A DNA stretch of 64,000 nucleotides from Sulfidibacterium sp964549335. GTDB lineage: Bacteria > Bacteroidota > Bacteroidia > Bacteroidales > F082. Shown here piece by piece: positions 26,930 to 36,470 of the stretch (positions are counted from its first letter, which is position 1; each line of letters opens with the position of its first letter). The notes under the pieces are model-generated. The model did not search any database and was not told the DNA's origin. It saw only the letters and a program-made list of their open reading frames with translations. The stretch is from assembly GCA_964549335.1 (NCBI GenBank), contig CAZJUQ010000020.1, forward strand, positions 111,944-175,943, read 5' to 3'. The position numbers were made by a program, and so were the translations under genes.

Positions 26930-29900
26930 ATGATAGGTTTTTTTAAAAAAATAATAGGCGACAAAGCAACCCGCGACATGAAAGAGATAAATCCTTATCT
27001 CAAAAAGATAAAAGAGGCGTACGAGCATATTAAGACTCTGAGTAACGATGAATTGCGGGCTAAGACATTGGAGTTTAAAGAAAAAATCACCGGCTACATA
27101 AAGGAAGAGGAGGATGAAATTGCCCGTCTTGAAAAACAGATAGAAGAGGATGTTGATTTGGATATAAATGTCAAAGAAGATATTTATAAACAGATAGACA
27201 AATTAAAAAAGAGGAGTTACGAAAAGTCGCAAGAGATTCTCAACGAAATTCTTCCCGAAGCCTTTTCGGTGATGAAAGAGACGGCACGCCGTTTCAAAGA
27301 GAACGAATACGTAGAGGTTACTGCCAACGAGTTTGACAAAGAACTTGCCGCAAAATACGATAACGTCACCATAAAAGGCGATAAGGCATATTATAAAAAT
27401 CAATGGATGGCGGGAGGCAACCTTATCACATGGGATATGGTGCATTACGATGTTCAGCTTATCGGCGGCATTGTGCTTCATCAAGGAAAAATTGCCGAGA
27501 TGGCCACCGGTGAAGGTAAAACACTGGTAGCTACTTTGCCGCTCTATCTTAATGCCTTGCCTGGAAAAGGCACCCATTTGGTTACCGTAAACGATTACCT
27601 CGCAAAACGTGACTCCGAATGGATGGGAATGTTATTTATGTTTCACGGATTACGTGTTGATTGTATCGATTACCACCAGCCCAATTCGGCCGAAAGAAGA
27701 AATGCATACCTTGCCGATATTACCTACGGAACGAATAACGAATTCGGTTTTGACTATTTGAGGGACAATATGACCGGTGATCCCAACGAACTTGTTCAAC
27801 GGGGTCACAATTATGCAATTGTGGATGAGGTCGACTCGGTGTTGATTGATGATGCACGTACTCCTCTTATAATTTCGGGTCCTACGCCAAAGGGCGAAAA
27901 TCACGAGTTTAACGAGCTGAAAGGTGATGTGGAGCGACTTTATAACCAACAAAAGGTTTTCGTCTCGAAACTTATTGCCGAAGCCCGGCAGTTGCTCAAA
28001 GATACATCCAATTCTGAAAACAGGAAAAAAGCGGGAGAACTCATATTCAGGGCATACAGGGGACTGCCCAAAAACAAGGCTTTAATAAAACTTTTGAGCG
28101 AAGAGGGTGTTAAAACCTTAATGCAAAAAACCGAAAGTTTTTATTTGCAGGAGCAGGCAAAAAACATGCATATAATAGACGATGAACTCTATTTTGTAAT
28201 CGACGAAAAAAACAATTCGGTTGACCTTACCGAAAAGGGTATCGATTTGCTTACGAAATCGTATGAAGACTCCGAGTTTTTTATTTTGCCCAACATAGGC
28301 GAAAAACTTGCCGAGTTGGATAAAAAAGATTTGGATGAAAAAAGTAAGCTTGAAGAGAAAGAGAAACTGTTAAAAGATTTTTCAATAAAATCGGAAAGAA
28401 TACATACCGTTATTCAACTTTTAAAAGCATACGCCCTGTTCGAAAAAGATGTCGAATACGTTATAATGGACAACAAAATTAAGATTGTTGACGAGCAGAC
28501 GGGACGTATTATGGAAGGGCGCAGGTATTCCGACGGTCTTCATCAGGCCATCGAAGCCAAAGAGAACGTTAAGATTGAGGCTGCCACGCAGACTTATGCC
28601 ACCATTACCTTGCAGAACTATTTCAGAATGTACAACAAACTTGCCGGCATGACGGGTACCGCCGAAACCGAAGCCGGTGAATTTTGGGATATCTACAAAC
28701 TTGATGTGGTGGTAATTCCCACCAACAAACCCGTAATCCGTGACGACCGCGAAGATTTGGTTTATAAAACCGTGCGGGAGAAATACAATGCCGTTATCGA
28801 CGAAATAGAAAACCTTGTTAACGGCGGGCGTCCCGTTTTGGTTGGTACCACCTCGGTGGAGACGTCGGAGTTGCTCAGCAGGATGTTGAACCGTAAACAC
28901 ATTTCGCATAATATTTTGAATGCAAAATTGCACTTCAAAGAGGCGCAAATTGTCAGGGAGGCGGGTCAAGCCGGAACGGTAACCATTGCCACCAACATGG
29001 CAGGACGTGGTACCGACATCAAATTGGGACCCGGAGTAAAAGAGGCCGGAGGTCTTGCAATAATCGGCACCGAGCGCCACGAGTCGAGGCGTGTTGACCG
29101 TCAGTTGCGTGGACGTGCGGGACGTCAGGGCGACCCCGGAAGTTCGCAGTTCTTTGTTTCGCTCGAAGACGACCTTATGCGTATGTTCGGCTCGGGACGT
29201 ATTGCCAATATCATGGACAGACTGGGACTGAAAGAGGGGGAGGTAATTCAGCATTCCATGATTACCAAATCGATAGAGAGGGCTCAAAAAAAGGTTGAAG
29301 AGAATAACTTCGGAATTCGTAAACGTCTTTTGGAGTACGACGATATAATGAACTCGCAACGCGAAGTGATTTACAAAAGGCGTAGGCATGCCCTTTTCGG
29401 CGAACGTCTTGCGGTGGACATCTCCAACATGATTTACGATTTGTGTGAGCAAATTGTTGTGGAAAATCAAGATAATGCCGATTTCGAGGGATTTAAAATG
29501 CAGCTTTTCCGTACCCTCGCCACCGAATCGCCGGTTACCGAAAAGGAGTTCCTCTCCATGAAGTCGGATGAGATAACGGAGAAACTTTTCGATAAGGTTT
29601 ACAACTCCTATTTACAGAAACGGAAACGTTTGATTGAACAGACATATCCCGTTGTAAAAGATGTTTATGAAAATCAATCGCAGTACGAAAATATTGCCAT
29701 TCCTTTTACCGACGGGCAAAAACAGGTTCAAATAATAGCCAATCTTAAAAAAGCCGTTGAGACCGAAGGCAAAGAGGTTGCTCTTGCTTTCGAAAAGGGA
29801 ATTGTCCTTTCGTTTATCGATGATGCATGGAAAGAGCAATTACGCGAATTGGACGATTTGAAACAGTCGGTTCAAAATGCATCATACGAGCAGAAAGACC

Positions 29901-30226
29901 CTTTGTTGATATACAAATTCGAAGCTTTTAACCTGTTTAAAAAGATGATACAACAAATTAACAAAGATGTTGTGTCGTATTTAATAAAGGGAGAGATTTT
30001 TAACCCCAACCAGGCTGTGTTCAAAGAGGCTAAAATAACACGGGGGTTAGACCGCTCGCAAATGAAAGAGGAGCGGGGCGATATGCTCTCGCAAGCCCAT
30101 GCCGATACGCAAGAGAGGGTTAAACCGCAACCTGTTAAAGTGGAGAAAAAAATCGGCAGAAATGATCCTTGTCCGTGCGGTAGCGGTAAAAAATATAAAA
30201 ATTGTCACGGCAAACATGTGAGGTAA
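26930..30226 (+). CDS. secA: Protein translocase ATPase SecA
   Basis: Motor of the Sec translocon at the inner membrane. 1098 residues, about 200 longer than E. coli SecA, a usual feature in Bacteroidota; most of the excess is a charged insertion within the first nucleotide-binding domain (residues about 320-480) and an N-terminal coiled segment (55-90). Visible: MATGEGKTLVATLP (Walker A), IVDEVDSVLIDDARTPLIISG (DEVD box), TNMAGRGTDIKLGPGV, RRVDRQLRGRAGRQGDPGSSQF. The protein ends with a zinc-binding SEC-C motif (CPCGSGKKYKNCHG), which binds SecB or ribosomes. A small lipoprotein gene follows 21 bp downstream. Confidence 0.98.
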   Translation: MIGFFKKIIGDKATRDMKEINPYLKKIKEAYEHIKTLSNDELRAKTLEFKEKITGYIKEEEDEIARLEKQIEEDVDLDINVKEDIYKQIDKLKKRSYEKSQEILNEILPEAFSVMKETARRFKENEYVEVTANEFDKELAAKYDNVTIKGDKAYYKNQWMAGGNLITWDMVHYDVQLIGGIVLHQGKIAEMATGEGKTLVATLPLYLNALPGKGTHLVTVNDYLAKRDSEWMGMLFMFHGLRVDCIDYHQPNSAERRNAYLADITYGTNNEFGFDYLRDNMTGDPNELVQRGHNYAIVDEVDSVLIDDARTPLIISGPTPKGENHEFNELKGDVERLYNQQKVFVSKLIAEARQLLKDTSNSENRKKAGELIFRAYRGLPKNKALIKLLSEEGVKTLMQKTESFYLQEQAKNMHIIDDELYFVIDEKNNSVDLTEKGIDLLTKSYEDSEFFILPNIGEKLAELDKKDLDEKSKLEEKEKLLKDFSIKSERIHTVIQLLKAYALFEKDVEYVIMDNKIKIVDEQTGRIMEGRRYSDGLHQAIEAKENVKIEAATQTYATITLQNYFRMYNKLAGMTGTAETEAGEFWDIYKLDVVVIPTNKPVIRDDREDLVYKTVREKYNAVIDEIENLVNGGRPVLVGTTSVETSELLSRMLNRKHISHNILNAKLHFKEAQIVREAGQAGTVTIATNMAGRGTDIKLGPGVKEAGGLAIIGTERHESRRVDRQLRGRAGRQGDPGSSQFFVSLEDDLMRMFGSGRIANIMDRLGLKEGEVIQHSMITKSIERAQKKVEENNFGIRKRLLEYDDIMNSQREVIYKRRRHALFGERLAVDISNMIYDLCEQIVVENQDNADFEGFKMQLFRTLATESPVTEKEFLSMKSDEITEKLFDKVYNSYLQKRKRLIEQTYPVVKDVYENQSQYENIAIPFTDGQKQVQIIANLKKAVETEGKEVALAFEKGIVLSFIDDAWKEQLRELDDLKQSVQNASYEQKDPLLIYKFEAFNLFKKMIQQINKDVVSYLIKGEIFNPNQAVFKEAKITRGLDRSQMKEERGDMLSQAHADTQERVKPQPVKVEKKIGRNDPCPCGSGKKYKNCHGKHVR

Positions 30227-30247
30227 AAAATATTAAAGCTAAATACT

Positions 30248-30673
30248 ATGAAAACATTCGTAAAAATAACTTTTGCCGTTTTGGCGTCGCTTTTTGTATT
30301 GTCGGGTTCGCAATGCAACAAACATGACGACGAGCCGGCAATTCCGCAATTCAGCAGTACCGAACCCATTGTAAATCCTCCCGATACTTTTCAGGTGATT
30401 TTTAACATAAGTACCTTCGGCGATAAATATGCCGCCATTACTTTCGAAGAGAATGCCGTGTGGCGTATTGAAAAACTGGGCGCCGGACGCTCCTCTTTCA
30501 GAATAGAAAACGACACCGACACCCGTTACATTTCTGTCGATACATTGGGTTTGAAAGGTGGCTTTAAATATAAATTTATTGCCAACAACAACAACTATTT
30601 GGAATATACAAACCTCTACACCCAATTTACAAAGCTCAATATTCCGTACGATGATTTCGAACCCAAGTTTTAG
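30248..30673 (+). CDS. Small lipoprotein, function unknown
   Basis: 141 residues with a lipoprotein-type signal (SGSQC, Cys23) followed by charged residues HDDEP. The rest is a short beta-rich domain (FQVIFNISTFGDKYAAITF, FKYKFIANNNNYLEY) without a recognisable family. It starts 21 bp after secA in the same direction and may be co-transcribed by read-through. No similarity to any named protein was seen. Confidence 0.7.
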   Translation: MKTFVKITFAVLASLFVLSGSQCNKHDDEPAIPQFSSTEPIVNPPDTFQVIFNISTFGDKYAAITFEENAVWRIEKLGAGRSSFRIENDTDTRYISVDTLGLKGGFKYKFIANNNNYLEYTNLYTQFTKLNIPYDDFEPKF

Positions 30674-30776
30674 GGGTTTTATTATCGCTCGAAAAAAAGA
30701 GATACGGAAAAATATGCCGCCTTGTTGTTAATTTAGTACTTGTGCCTTTTTAAAGCCGGATGCTTAAAAAATGAAT

Positions 30777-32651
30777 TTACCCCAACATCCCTATAAATCT
30801 GTCAAGGTCGTTTTGGGGCGACAATCCCAATTTTACTTTCAGACGGTGGCGTGCAGTTTTAACGCTTCCCGGGGCAATATTCAATACCGTTGCTATTTCG
30901 GTATTGCTCAAATTTAGCTTGATTAGTGCCGCCAGTCTTATATCGTATGTGGTAAGTGCGGGATACTTTTCGTTTAATGTTCTGAAAAATGCAGGGCTGA
31001 TATATTCGAAATAGCGTTTGAAAATTTTCCAGTCGTTTTCCGAATTTATATTTTTTGTGATATCTTTTTTCAGTTTTCTGATACGTTTCTTGTCGTTTTC
31101 ACCGAGACTTTTTTCCAGCAATGTCAGTTCGTTTTGCAGTTCTTTCAACATTTTGTTTTTTTGAATCATGTTGAGGGCATGTGTTGCCAGCCGGTTCGAT
31201 TTGTATTCGTTTTCTTTACGCAGATTTTCCGACCTCAACATCTCGGCTTGCTTCTCTTTGTTCCGTTTTACGATAATCAACAAAATGCTTAAAGTAAAAA
31301 TTATCACAATCATAACAAGCAAAACCAGCAGTAGCCGCTCACGTGTTTTTTGTGCTTTTTGCATCTCTTTTAGCCGGATGATTTCGCGCTCTTTTTTATT
31401 GGTTTCGAATTTGGTTTTCAATTCCATTATTTTGTTTTGCACCTCAATGCCGTTCAAACTGTCTTTTTGGTGAACATATTGCCTGTAATATTCCAAAGCG
31501 TTTTTATACTTGCCGGCATTAAATTCAAGGTTGTACAGGGCAAAAAGCGATTTCTTTTTTATATAAGCGTTTTGGATACTGTCCGACAGGTGGAAGGCGT
31601 ACAAAATATGTTTTTTCGCCCTCTTGTTTCTGTTCATGGCAACATAAGCATTCCCTATATCGAGGGAGATGTTGGCAACATCTTCAAATCTTTTTTCCTT
31701 TTTGAATGTTTCGAAAGCCTTCATCAAATATTTCATCCCCTCGTCATACCTTTTCATGGCAATAAAAGTGTTACCCGTATTCTGTTCAATTCCTGCGGCT
31801 TCAATACGGTTGTTAAGGTTTTTGTAAACGGCGAGAGCTTTCCTGTAATAGACAAGAGCGCTGTCGTACGCTTTTTTATTGTACATCAAAATACCCAGAT
31901 TGCACATCAATCCGGCATAATCGCGCGAAGATGTATCGTTTTTCATCAGCAATTCGGCCTTGTGATAATATTCTGTCGCCAAGGTGTCGTTGCCCGTATC
32001 CATATAAAGATTGGCTATATTGTTGTACGATTCGGTTTGCGATGCGGTATCTTTTAGCGAAATAAAGATGTCGAGAGACCGGTAAAACGAATCGAGCGCA
32101 GCATGATATTCGCCTTTTTTCTTTAATATGTTTGCCGTTGTCGAAAGTGCACAGGCATAGTTATACATGTCGCCGCGTTGAAGTTGTATTTCCAGTGCTT
32201 TTCTTGCATATTTCAGCGCTTTTGAGTAGTTCCCTTTTGATTTGTTGATAATGGAAATAAGATTATATGCATACCCTTTTTTCGACAATGCCGTTTTATC
32301 TTTCAGATTCGTTTCCGTGGCGCGAATGCAATAACTTTCGCATGAGTCGTCGATGCCGAGGTAGTAGTAGCCCGTGGCAACCGTAAGCAAGGCTGTGGCC
32401 AAATTGTCGGAATTGCCGTCTTTTTCGGCCAGTAATACTGCCTGTTTACCGTACGATACCGCTCTGTCGGGGGTGTTTTTCAAGTTTCTCTTTGCAAGTT
32501 TTATCAGTCCGTCAAATTTTTCGCGCGGGTTTTTTGCTTGAAAGGGCGTTAAATTTTTCCCCTCTTCTGTTTTACCGGGTGCCGTGCTGCCGTACGAGAC
32601 CAAAACCGTTAGTAAAACGGTGTGTAACGACAAAAGCAATGTTCTTATCAT
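30777..32651 (-). CDS. Membrane-anchored TPR regulator with LuxR-like HTH
   Basis: 624 residues, same plan as the regulator at 9335: signal peptide (1-22, ending YGSTA), about eight TPRs with typical hairpins (ALKYARKALEIQLQRG, YHKAELLMKND, SALVYYRKALAVYKN), a transmembrane helix near 430-455 (LLLVLLVMIVIIFTLSILLIIV), a coiled coil (EKQAEMLRSENLRKENEYK), then a C-terminal HTH (LTTYDIRLAALIKLNLSNTEIATVLNIAPGSVKTARHRLKVKLGL). The domain that binds DNA is cytoplasmic, the TPRs periplasmic. It is divergent from the 79-residue gene and head-repeat gene at 32888 and 33132; the intergenic region holds 11-bp tandem repeats, so direct control of those genes is likely. Confidence 0.88.
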   Translation of the reverse strand: MIRTLLLSLHTVLLTVLVSYGSTAPGKTEEGKNLTPFQAKNPREKFDGLIKLAKRNLKNTPDRAVSYGKQAVLLAEKDGNSDNLATALLTVATGYYYLGIDDSCESYCIRATETNLKDKTALSKKGYAYNLISIINKSKGNYSKALKYARKALEIQLQRGDMYNYACALSTTANILKKKGEYHAALDSFYRSLDIFISLKDTASQTESYNNIANLYMDTGNDTLATEYYHKAELLMKNDTSSRDYAGLMCNLGILMYNKKAYDSALVYYRKALAVYKNLNNRIEAAGIEQNTGNTFIAMKRYDEGMKYLMKAFETFKKEKRFEDVANISLDIGNAYVAMNRNKRAKKHILYAFHLSDSIQNAYIKKKSLFALYNLEFNAGKYKNALEYYRQYVHQKDSLNGIEVQNKIMELKTKFETNKKEREIIRLKEMQKAQKTRERLLLVLLVMIVIIFTLSILLIIVKRNKEKQAEMLRSENLRKENEYKSNRLATHALNMIQKNKMLKELQNELTLLEKSLGENDKKRIRKLKKDITKNINSENDWKIFKRYFEYISPAFFRTLNEKYPALTTYDIRLAALIKLNLSNTEIATVLNIAPGSVKTARHRLKVKLGLSPQNDLDRFIGMLG

Positions 32652-32671
32652 TAAATTCTCTTTTTGTTGTT

Positions 32672-32679
32672 CAAATTTA
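32672..32679 (-). promoter_or_regulatory. -7 element of TPR-HTH regulator (TAAATTTG)
   Basis: Exact TAnnTTTG on the minus strand, 20 bp upstream of the regulator ATG. Confidence 0.5.
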
Positions 32680-32791
32680 TAAACAATTTTGATGTTGTAA
32701 CCTTATGTTTTGGGGATTGAAATTTGTGCAAAACGGTATTTGCCTTTTAAACAATGCGTTACAAAAAACAAACGGTGCGGGAATATACCAA

Positions 32792-32832
32792 TTGTTCACC
32801 GTTGAACCGCTTTTGTTAACCAATTGTTTACC
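32792..32832 (+). repeat. Tandem TTGTTnACC repeats, 11-bp and 21-bp spacing, upstream of small-protein promoter
   Basis: TTGTTCACC at 32792, TTGTTAACC at 32813 and TTGTTTACC at 32824. The last two are 11 bp apart and the first is 21 bp before them, so all lie on one face of the helix. The array ends 8 bp before the -33 TTG at 32841-32843. This is the expected position for an activator site. Confidence 0.6.
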
Positions 32833-32863
32833 CTTTTTTCTTGTGGCTGAAAATAGCTCGGTA

Positions 32864-32871
32864 TAATTTTG
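32864..32871 (+). promoter_or_regulatory. -7 element (TAATTTTG) of small protein gene
   Basis: Exact TAnnTTTG with TTG at 32841-32843 (20-bp spacer), 16 nt before the ATG at 32888. Confidence 0.6.
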
Positions 32872-32887
32872 ACGAAAATTTTGTTCC

Positions 32888-33127
32888 ATGACCGGTGCTA
32901 TTATAACCACATTTTACAACGAAATAAGCATAATATTCGACGAGGTAGTGAAATATGCCGAAATAACGGTAAAAGATAAAAACGGTAATACGGTTCTCGT
33001 CGAAAAGAGTTTCAATACAAATCAGGTAAACATTGCGGTAAAATTCGATGCGGAGGGAATATTTAATGTAACGGTAAAGACGGAAAAAGATATTTTCAAT
33101 AAGAGAATTTTTATTAAAAAAAAGTAG
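32888..33127 (+). CDS. Small beta-rich protein without signal peptide, linked to TPR-HTH regulator
   Basis: 79 residues, no signal peptide; the frame is closed by a stop 18 bases upstream, so it cannot be extended. It reads as five or six short beta strands (AEITVKDKNGNTVLVEK, VNIAVKFDAEGIFNVTVKT, FNKRIFIKKK) and resembles the fold of T9SS type A sorting tails or DUF3244-like domains, but lacks the PNP motif. It ends 4 bp before the secreted head-repeat gene. A 76-residue protein at 61593 has the same size, charge pattern and position in a second copy of this arrangement. Role unknown. Confidence 0.7.
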   Translation: MTGAIITTFYNEISIIFDEVVKYAEITVKDKNGNTVLVEKSFNTNQVNIAVKFDAEGIFNVTVKTEKDIFNKRIFIKKK

Positions 33128-33131
33128 AGTT

Positions 33132-34934
33132 ATGAAAGGGACAAACTCCATATGCAGCTTATATCTGTTCATTGTATTATCAATGTTACCCCTGTTTGTT
33201 TTCGGTCAGGTGGCCATAAACAAAACCGGGCAATCTGCCAATGCACATTCCATTCTGGACGTGCAATCGGACACACTGGGTTTATTGGTTCCGAGAATGA
33301 CAACCACACAGAGGAATGATTTTAAGACTAAACTTACCGTATCCGATAAGGGAATGCTTGTGTACGACACTGATTACAACAAGTACTATTATTTTGACGG
33401 AGATTATTTCCGCGAGCTTACCAACGGCATCCTTAATTCTATTACCGACGATGATATGGATACATATATTGATGTTGATTTCAGAAAGTCGGATGAAGAT
33501 AAAATCCGCTATTACCTTGGTAATGTTAAATATTTTAGTATGGACGGGCCCCGTTTTAACGTTGAAAATTCGGGAGGCTCGGTTTTCATCGGTGAGCATA
33601 CCGGTGAAAATGATGATTTGTCCGGTAATAAAAACACATATGTTGGAATTTCGGTTGCTCCGGTAAGCGTTACGGGATGGTGTAACAGTGCTTTCGGTTA
33701 CCGTTCGCTTTATAACTTGACAACGGGGTACCAAAATGTCTCTTCCGGGGCATTTTCTTTGTACAACAATACTTACGGAGGAAGAAATACCGCTTTGGGA
33801 TATTCTTCGCTTTTTAATAATACCACGGGAGAATTAAACATAGCCATCGGTAGTTGTGCCGCTTATACAAACGATACTTCCGACAATTTGCTGGCCATAG
33901 GTGATTCGGCACTGTTTCATACGAAAGGGGAAAAAAATATTGCTATCGGAAACCGGGCGCTTTTTTCTGATTCCACCGGGTATAAAAACGTTGCCGTGGG
34001 ACTAAGAGCAATGTTTTCTAATAAAACAGGTTTTAAAAATACCGCCGTGGGAACCTCCTGTATGTCTAATTCCTTAACCGGCAATTATAATACAGCGGTC
34101 GGTTATTTTTCGTTGATTAAAAACGCTGGTGATAGAAATACGGCCTTAGGTGCCTTGGCAGGTGGATTTTCTCTGCTTGTTTTTCCCGTTAACGGATGTG
34201 TTTATTTAGGGTACAAAGCAGGGTATGACAATTATGAAGATAACAGGTTGTATATAGCCAACAATGAAAATCCGCTTATTTATGGGGAATTTGATAATGA
34301 TTTTGTTAAAATTAACGGTGATTTGGAAATTAATGGATTTACCTCGGAAACCTTTTTGAAAATTGATGCGGACGGAGATGGGAAAATAATAATTAACGGA
34401 GGCGACACGCACATGACGCAAATAAAATTTTATGAGAACGATAATTTTCGTGCTTCAATGGGTTATTCACCTTCGGGAGGACATTTTTTTATTTACCATG
34501 GTTCGCACAATGTATTTTTTCAAAACGGCTCTATTTTACCCGATTCTCACAAAGCACAGGATTTGGGTTCTTCTTCCGCCGCCTGGGATGATATCTATTG
34601 CGACGATTTGCACCAATTGGGTTCGGCAGCTTTTACCGACCGGAAGGTCACCGAAGAGTTATTGCTTTTTCCTCCCCAAGAAAAACCCGACGGTGCTTTT
34701 GACGAAAAAACCGATAAAGGGCTGAAAGAGCTCGACCCCAACTCGTTGCCTCCGGCATTGCACGACGGGTACGATTTGTTGATTGATGAAATGACAACAT
34801 ATAATTATAAGGCAAACTATGAACAACAACTTCAAATAGAGATGCTTATTAAAAAGGTGGAGGCTTTGGAAAAAGAAAATATTTTATTGAAACAAAAATT
34901 AATTTCGAGAGATTCCATAAGAAAAAGAAGATAG
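33132..34934 (+). CDS. Secreted head-repeat surface protein with C-terminal coiled coil
   Basis: 600 residues. Signal peptide of about 24 residues (ending VFGQ) and a conserved N-terminal stretch SILDVQSDTLGLLVPRMTTTQR found in many Bacteroidota adhesin-like and tail-fibre-like proteins. Residues about 185-335 hold roughly nine imperfect 17-residue repeats around N-T-A-(L/V)-G (YADA-head-like left-handed beta-roll): NTALGYSSLFNNTTGEL, NVAVGLRAMFSNKTGFK and others. After a spacer comes a DLGSSSAAWDDIYCDDL segment like those before peptidase S74 chaperone domains, then a heptad coiled coil (about 560-590). S74 catalytic Ser/Asp residues are not evident. Probably a trimeric surface fibre; ligand unknown. 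Confidence 0.7.
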   Translation: MKGTNSICSLYLFIVLSMLPLFVFGQVAINKTGQSANAHSILDVQSDTLGLLVPRMTTTQRNDFKTKLTVSDKGMLVYDTDYNKYYYFDGDYFRELTNGILNSITDDDMDTYIDVDFRKSDEDKIRYYLGNVKYFSMDGPRFNVENSGGSVFIGEHTGENDDLSGNKNTYVGISVAPVSVTGWCNSAFGYRSLYNLTTGYQNVSSGAFSLYNNTYGGRNTALGYSSLFNNTTGELNIAIGSCAAYTNDTSDNLLAIGDSALFHTKGEKNIAIGNRALFSDSTGYKNVAVGLRAMFSNKTGFKNTAVGTSCMSNSLTGNYNTAVGYFSLIKNAGDRNTALGALAGGFSLLVFPVNGCVYLGYKAGYDNYEDNRLYIANNENPLIYGEFDNDFVKINGDLEINGFTSETFLKIDADGDGKIIINGGDTHMTQIKFYENDNFRASMGYSPSGGHFFIYHGSHNVFFQNGSILPDSHKAQDLGSSSAAWDDIYCDDLHQLGSAAFTDRKVTEELLLFPPQEKPDGAFDEKTDKGLKELDPNSLPPALHDGYDLLIDEMTTYNYKANYEQQLQIEMLIKKVEALEKENILLKQKLISRDSIRKRR

Positions 34935-34983
34935 GTTTACAAAATAAAAACAGAATCGAAGTTAGGAATTTGGTTTTATTTAT

Positions 34984-35015
34984 CCCGGGCGGCAATTTTG
35001 TCGTCCGGGTTTTTA
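34984..35015 (+). terminator. Intrinsic terminator
   Basis: CCCGGGCGGCAA (34984-34995) pairs with TTGTCGTCCGGG (34998-35009), with two G-T wobbles, followed by TTTTTATTT. It ends the small-protein/head-repeat operon ahead of ffh. Confidence 0.82.
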
Positions 35016-35059
35016 TTTATGTTTTGACGATAAATACTATTTAAAATAATTTTTTACCC

Positions 35060-35067
35060 TATTTTTG
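35060..35067 (+). promoter_or_regulatory. -7 element of ffh promoter (TATTTTTG)
   Basis: Exact TAnnTTTG, 23 nt before the ATG, with an AAAGAGGA ribosome-binding site between them. Confidence 0.55.
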
Positions 35068-35090
35068 CAAACTTTAAAAAGAGGATAATT

Positions 35091-36431
35091 ATGTTTGAAG
35101 GTTTAAGTGACAGGTTAGACAGGTCGTTTAAGATACTAAAAGGACACGGCAGAATCACCGAAATAAATGTTGCCGAATCGATAAAAGAGATACGCAAAGC
35201 GCTAATAGAAGCCGACGTAAGTTATAAAATAGCCAAAGAATTTACCAACAAGGTCAAGGAAAAAGCCCTTGGCGCCAACGTGCTTACCGCCGTTAAGCCC
35301 GGCGAGATGATGATTAAGATAGTTCACGACGAACTTGCCGAACTTATGGGAGGCAAACATGTGGATATCAATATCAAAGGTTCGCCGGCGGTAATTCTTA
35401 TTGCAGGATTGCAAGGTTCAGGAAAAACCACCTTTTCGGCAAAACTTGCCAATTATCTTAAGTCGAAGAAGGGACGCAAGGTGCTGCTCGTTGCAGGTGA
35501 TGTTTACCGTCCGGCTGCCATCGACCAGTTGAAGGTTCTCGGCGAGCAGGTGGCAGTGGAAGTTTATACCGAAGAGGGCAATAAAAATCCCGTGGAAATT
35601 GCTCTAAACGCGGTAAAACATGCCAAGGAATACGGTGAAAATGTCGTTATTATCGATACCGCCGGTCGTTTGGCCGTGGATGATGAAATGATGAACGAGA
35701 TAGCAGCGATAAAAGATGCCGTTAAACCTCACGAAATCCTTTTTGTGGTTGATGCCATGACGGGTCAGGATGCCGTTAACACGGCAAAAGCTTTTAACGA
35801 CAGACTCGATTACGACGGTGTTGTTTTGACGAAACTCGACGGTGATACCCGGGGCGGTGCCGCTCTTACAATAAAATCGTTGGTTGATAAACCCATAAAG
35901 TTTGTGGGTGTCGGCGAAAAAATGGATGCCCTTGAACTTTTTCACCCCGAACGTATGGCCGACAGGATACTCGGCATGGGTGATATTGTAACCCTCGTTG
36001 AAAAAGCCCAAGAACAGTACGACGAGGAGGAGGCGCGCAAACTGCAAAAGAAAATAGCAAAAGACCAGTTTAATTTTAACGATTTTCTGAAACAGATACA
36101 ACAAATAAAAAAGATGGGTAATATTAAGGATTTGATGGCTATGATTCCAGGTATGGGAAAAGCCGTTAAAGACCTTGATGTTGACGACGACGCTTTTAAA
36201 AGTATCGAAGCCATTATCCGCTCGATGACTCCTTACGAGAGGGAAAATCCCAAAATAATTAACGGCTCGCGTCGTAAACGTATTGCTTTGGGAAGCGGCA
36301 CTACAATACAGGAAGTTAACAGGTTAATAAAACAGTTTGCCGAAACAAGCAAAATGATGAAGATGATGACCACGGGACGCGGGAAAAATATGATGAGGGC
36401 TATGAGCGCCGGAAAAAGAAGGGGGAGGTAG
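35091..36431 (+). CDS. ffh: Signal recognition particle protein Ffh
   Basis: GTPase that binds SRP RNA and signal sequences and delivers ribosomes to FtsY. 446 residues: N domain (1-95), G domain with P-loop GLQGSGKTT (106-114), DTAGR, TKLDGDTRGG, and the methionine-rich M domain from about residue 310 (IKDLMAMIPGMGKAVK, MMKMMTTGRGKNMMRAMSAGKRRGR). It is a complete protein. The SRP RNA gene is 3.1 kb downstream on the other strand, an unusual degree of closeness for the two SRP components. folD follows in the same direction. Confidence 0.98.
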   Translation: MFEGLSDRLDRSFKILKGHGRITEINVAESIKEIRKALIEADVSYKIAKEFTNKVKEKALGANVLTAVKPGEMMIKIVHDELAELMGGKHVDINIKGSPAVILIAGLQGSGKTTFSAKLANYLKSKKGRKVLLVAGDVYRPAAIDQLKVLGEQVAVEVYTEEGNKNPVEIALNAVKHAKEYGENVVIIDTAGRLAVDDEMMNEIAAIKDAVKPHEILFVVDAMTGQDAVNTAKAFNDRLDYDGVVLTKLDGDTRGGAALTIKSLVDKPIKFVGVGEKMDALELFHPERMADRILGMGDIVTLVEKAQEQYDEEEARKLQKKIAKDQFNFNDFLKQIQQIKKMGNIKDLMAMIPGMGKAVKDLDVDDDAFKSIEAIIRSMTPYERENPKIINGSRRKRIALGSGTTIQEVNRLIKQFAETSKMMKMMTTGRGKNMMRAMSAGKRRGR

Positions 36432-36470
36432 CATAAACTATTTTATTCCAATTTATTAAATCGCTTTATT

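Noticed and set aside
28421..29470. Long minus-strand frame (349 codons) within secA
   Set aside because: Antisense shadow of an unambiguous secA; the translated sequence resembles nothing.
33132..34934. Possible prophage tail-fibre gene
   Set aside because: Has a secretion signal, and no structural, integrase or lysis genes surround it; the pattern fits a surface fibre.
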